Origin: an uncultured Planctomycetaceae bacterium
GTDB lineage: Bacteria; Planctomycetota; Planctomycetia; Planctomycetales; Planctomycetaceae
Length of the DNA stretch: 7,495 bases
Assembly (NCBI GenBank): GCA_903921605.1
Contig: CAIXQV010001284.1
Span: forward strand, 1-7,495
Reading direction: 5' to 3'
Shown here: positions 6,509 to 7,495 of the stretch, in pieces
Position numbering within the stretch: position 1 is the first letter of the stretch
Layout of the letters: the number at the start of each line of letters is the position of its first letter
The notes under the pieces: model-generated
What the model saw: the letters and a program-made list of their open reading frames with translations, nothing else
Database searches by the model: none
What the model was told of the DNA's origin: nothing
Made by a program: the position numbers and the translations under genes

Positions 6509-6541
6509 CTTGCAGTTGATGCATTTTGGTGCAACTGCAAG
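6509..6541 (+). repeat. Perfect 10-bp inverted repeat after the zinc-ribbon gene
   Basis: CTTGCAGTTG (6509-6518) and CAACTGCAAG (6532-6541) are exact inverted copies separated by 13 nt that also contain TGCA. No T tract follows, so it is unlikely to terminate by itself. It may be an RNA 3' stabiliser or a protein-binding site. Confidence 0.65.
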
Positions 6542-6566
6542 ACACAAAATTCAAAGACGCAAGTTC

Positions 6567-6607
6567 AGGCCGATCCACAGGTTGTGGCGATCGGCCTCAT
6601 TTTTTTT
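6567..6607 (+). terminator. Intrinsic terminator of the LexA-like operon
   Basis: AGGCCGATC (6567-6575) pairs with GATCGGCCT (6589-6597). The inner CCACA/TGTGG can extend the stem by an alternative register. A run of eight T (6600-6607) follows after CA. This is a textbook Rho-independent terminator, and it separates the three-gene repressor operon from the sigma-like gene that starts 77 nt later. Confidence 0.9.
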
Positions 6608-6683
6608 CGCGTTTGCTGCAAGCCCGCCGGGGACTGTCGCCGTGCAACGAGCATGGCAAAGTCCAACCGAATCGGAGTTTGCA

Positions 6684-7298
6684 ATGAACCACTCAGCGTC
6701 CGCCTCAGTCAAAAACTTCTCAACCCCTGTTGTTCCAGCCAACCCCTTTACCCAACCAGCGCTGCCCGACCGCTTCTCTCGTACTGTCATCTGCCGCACA
6801 GCATCGAGATTGAAACGCCGGGCAGAGTTTCGCGATTACGAGCGGCAGGACATTATCCAGCAACTCTGGCTTTGCCTGCTGCAAAACGCACCGCAGTTCG
6901 ATGGCAGAGTCCATTGGAATGCTTACGCCGTCGTGGTGGTTGAAACCGCCGCCCGAAAGATGCTGCGTGAATTGCGAGCCTTGAAGCGGACCACGGGAGA
7001 CGCCAAATGTTCTGGGGACGCTCGCAACGAATCGCCTGCACCCCAGGGCGAGTGGACCGAGCAGGACGGCATGCGTCGCAGGGGCCGCGAGTTCTCGTCG
7101 ACAATCGATGCGATTGAACGCACCGTCGATGTTCATGCGATGATCAAACTATTGCCCCAGCACCTTCGACCAATCGCTGAAGCACTGCAGCACACGAGCG
7201 TTAATCAACTGGCCCGGGAATACGGAGTCCCGCGCACGACGCTGATCTACCACATCGATGCGATGCGCGCGGAATTGAAGGCAAAGGGAATTTCCTGA
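6684..7298 (+). CDS. Sigma-70-like protein (divergent, region 2 and region 4 type)
   Basis: This 204-aa protein has a sigma-factor-like layout. Residues about 47-101 resemble region 2, with the acidic DYERQDIIQQLWLCLLQ typical of sigma-70 and ECF proteins that begin a core-binding helix, then WNAYAVVVVETAARKMLRELR. A variable, charged linker (about 102-148) follows. Residues about 150-200 resemble region 4, with LLPQHLRPIAEAL and the HTH TSVNQLAREYGVPRTTLIYHI. The ATG at 6684 has GGAG (6673-6676) 7 nt upstream. An in-frame ATG at 6510 is rejected because its extension would be translated straight through a hairpin and a terminator. Divergent sigma-like proteins of this length occur in mobile elements and could direct polymerase to element genes. 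It might instead act as an HTH regulator without true sigma activity. No clear promoter is visible between the terminator and the gene. Confidence 0.75.
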   Translation: MNHSASASVKNFSTPVVPANPFTQPALPDRFSRTVICRTASRLKRRAEFRDYERQDIIQQLWLCLLQNAPQFDGRVHWNAYAVVVVETAARKMLRELRALKRTTGDAKCSGDARNESPAPQGEWTEQDGMRRRGREFSSTIDAIERTVDVHAMIKLLPQHLRPIAEALQHTSVNQLAREYGVPRTTLIYHIDAMRAELKAKGIS

Positions 7299-7332
7299 CT
7301 CTTCCAATTTTGTTCGACAGCTTGCTCTCAAA

Positions 7333-7345
7333 CCGGATAGGTCAA
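7333..7345 (-). promoter_or_regulatory. Candidate repressor operator, copy B
   Basis: The minus strand reads TTGACCTATCCGG, identical to 3500-3512, and shares CTATTGACCT with the repressor promoter (3653-3662). It lies about 55 bp upstream of the ATPase start. Because it faces away from that gene it is not simply a -35 element. The neighbouring AGGT-GTAGG-ACCT (7347-7359) adds dyad symmetry. Confidence 0.45.
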
Positions 7346-7397
7346 TAGGTGTAGGACCTGCTGACTCACAAATTCAACAACCCGAGGAACTCTGTGT

Positions 7398-7495
7398 ATG
7401 ACATTGCTCAGCAAAATCCAGCGTGGCAAACAGCCACTTCCCCCACGACTTGTGCTGTACGGCACCGAAGGCATCGGCAAGTCGACGTTCGGATC
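7398..7495 (+). CDS. P-loop ATPase, Sak4/AAA_24-like phage recombination protein (5' part)
   Basis: The first 32 codons are present and the gene runs off the window. ATG 7398 has GAGGA (7384-7388) 9 nt upstream. A short basic N-terminus (MTLLSKIQRGKQPLPPRLVL) leads straight into a Walker A motif GTEGIGKST (22-30) that begins at residue 22, and a Phe follows it. This early P-loop with the G-x-E-G-x-GKST form is characteristic of the AAA_24 group, which includes phage Sak4-like RecA-fold single-strand annealing proteins. Such proteins usually start a recombination/replication block with an exonuclease, SSB or polymerase gene. With only the first 32 codons present, the subfamily remains tentative. 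A candidate operator upstream suggests control by the LexA-like repressor. Confidence 0.7.
   Translation, partial: MTLLSKIQRGKQPLPPRLVLYGTEGIGKSTFG

Noticed and set aside
6510..6683. N-terminal extension of the sigma-like protein to an ATG at 6510
   Set aside because: It would be translated through a perfect hairpin and an intrinsic terminator; the ATG at 6684 has a good ribosome site and the extension is low-complexity and non-homologous.
1..7495. CRISPR array or insertion sequence
   Set aside because: No regularly spaced direct repeats, no transposase frame and no terminal inverted repeats were seen.

Overview
The window looks like the end of a chromosomal segment (a tRNA-Asn gene and a DUF433 antitoxin gene) followed by the integration and early control region of a phage-like integrated element. 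The host is probably a planctomycete. That is an inference from how the proteins read (a DUF2924/large serine recombinase cassette, a LexA-family repressor followed by unfamiliar proteins, and a divergent sigma-like protein), from mid-50s GC as judged by eye, and from two GTG starts. No marker gene proves it.

Left part (1-738): tRNA-Asn(GTT) without an encoded CCA, a small 3' hairpin and a strong intrinsic terminator. About 200 bp with no recognisable gene follow, then a DUF433 antitoxin-type gene. The DUF433 gene has an unusual C-terminal tail and no intact toxin gene after it. Only an 18-codon ORF overlaps its stop, and this may be a toxin relic.

Middle-left (735-3435, all minus strand): one operon read leftwards, consisting of a 70-aa hypothetical protein, a DUF2924 protein, a large serine recombinase and a small HTH protein. 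Two ATGA overlaps tie the last three genes together. This is the probable integration/excision module.

Divergent control region (3436-3738): it holds a good sigma-70-type promoter for the rightward operon. It also holds two copies of a TTGACCTATCCGG-like motif, and a third lies upstream of the last gene in the window.

Right part (3739-7495, all plus strand): a LexA-family repressor with intact cleavage site and Ser/Lys dyad, an unrecognised 398-aa protein 4 nt downstream, and a zinc-ribbon/HTH protein overlapping that gene by 35 nt. Next come two hairpins, the second a classic terminator, then a sigma-70-like protein. The window ends in the first 32 codons of a Walker-A ATPase resembling phage Sak4/AAA_24 recombination proteins.

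Working model (inference): the LexA-like protein is an SOS-responsive repressor of the element. It would control itself, the divergent integrase operon and the recombination gene through the shared motif. DNA damage would trigger its self-cleavage and release excision and replication functions. The sigma-like protein could then redirect RNA polymerase to later genes.
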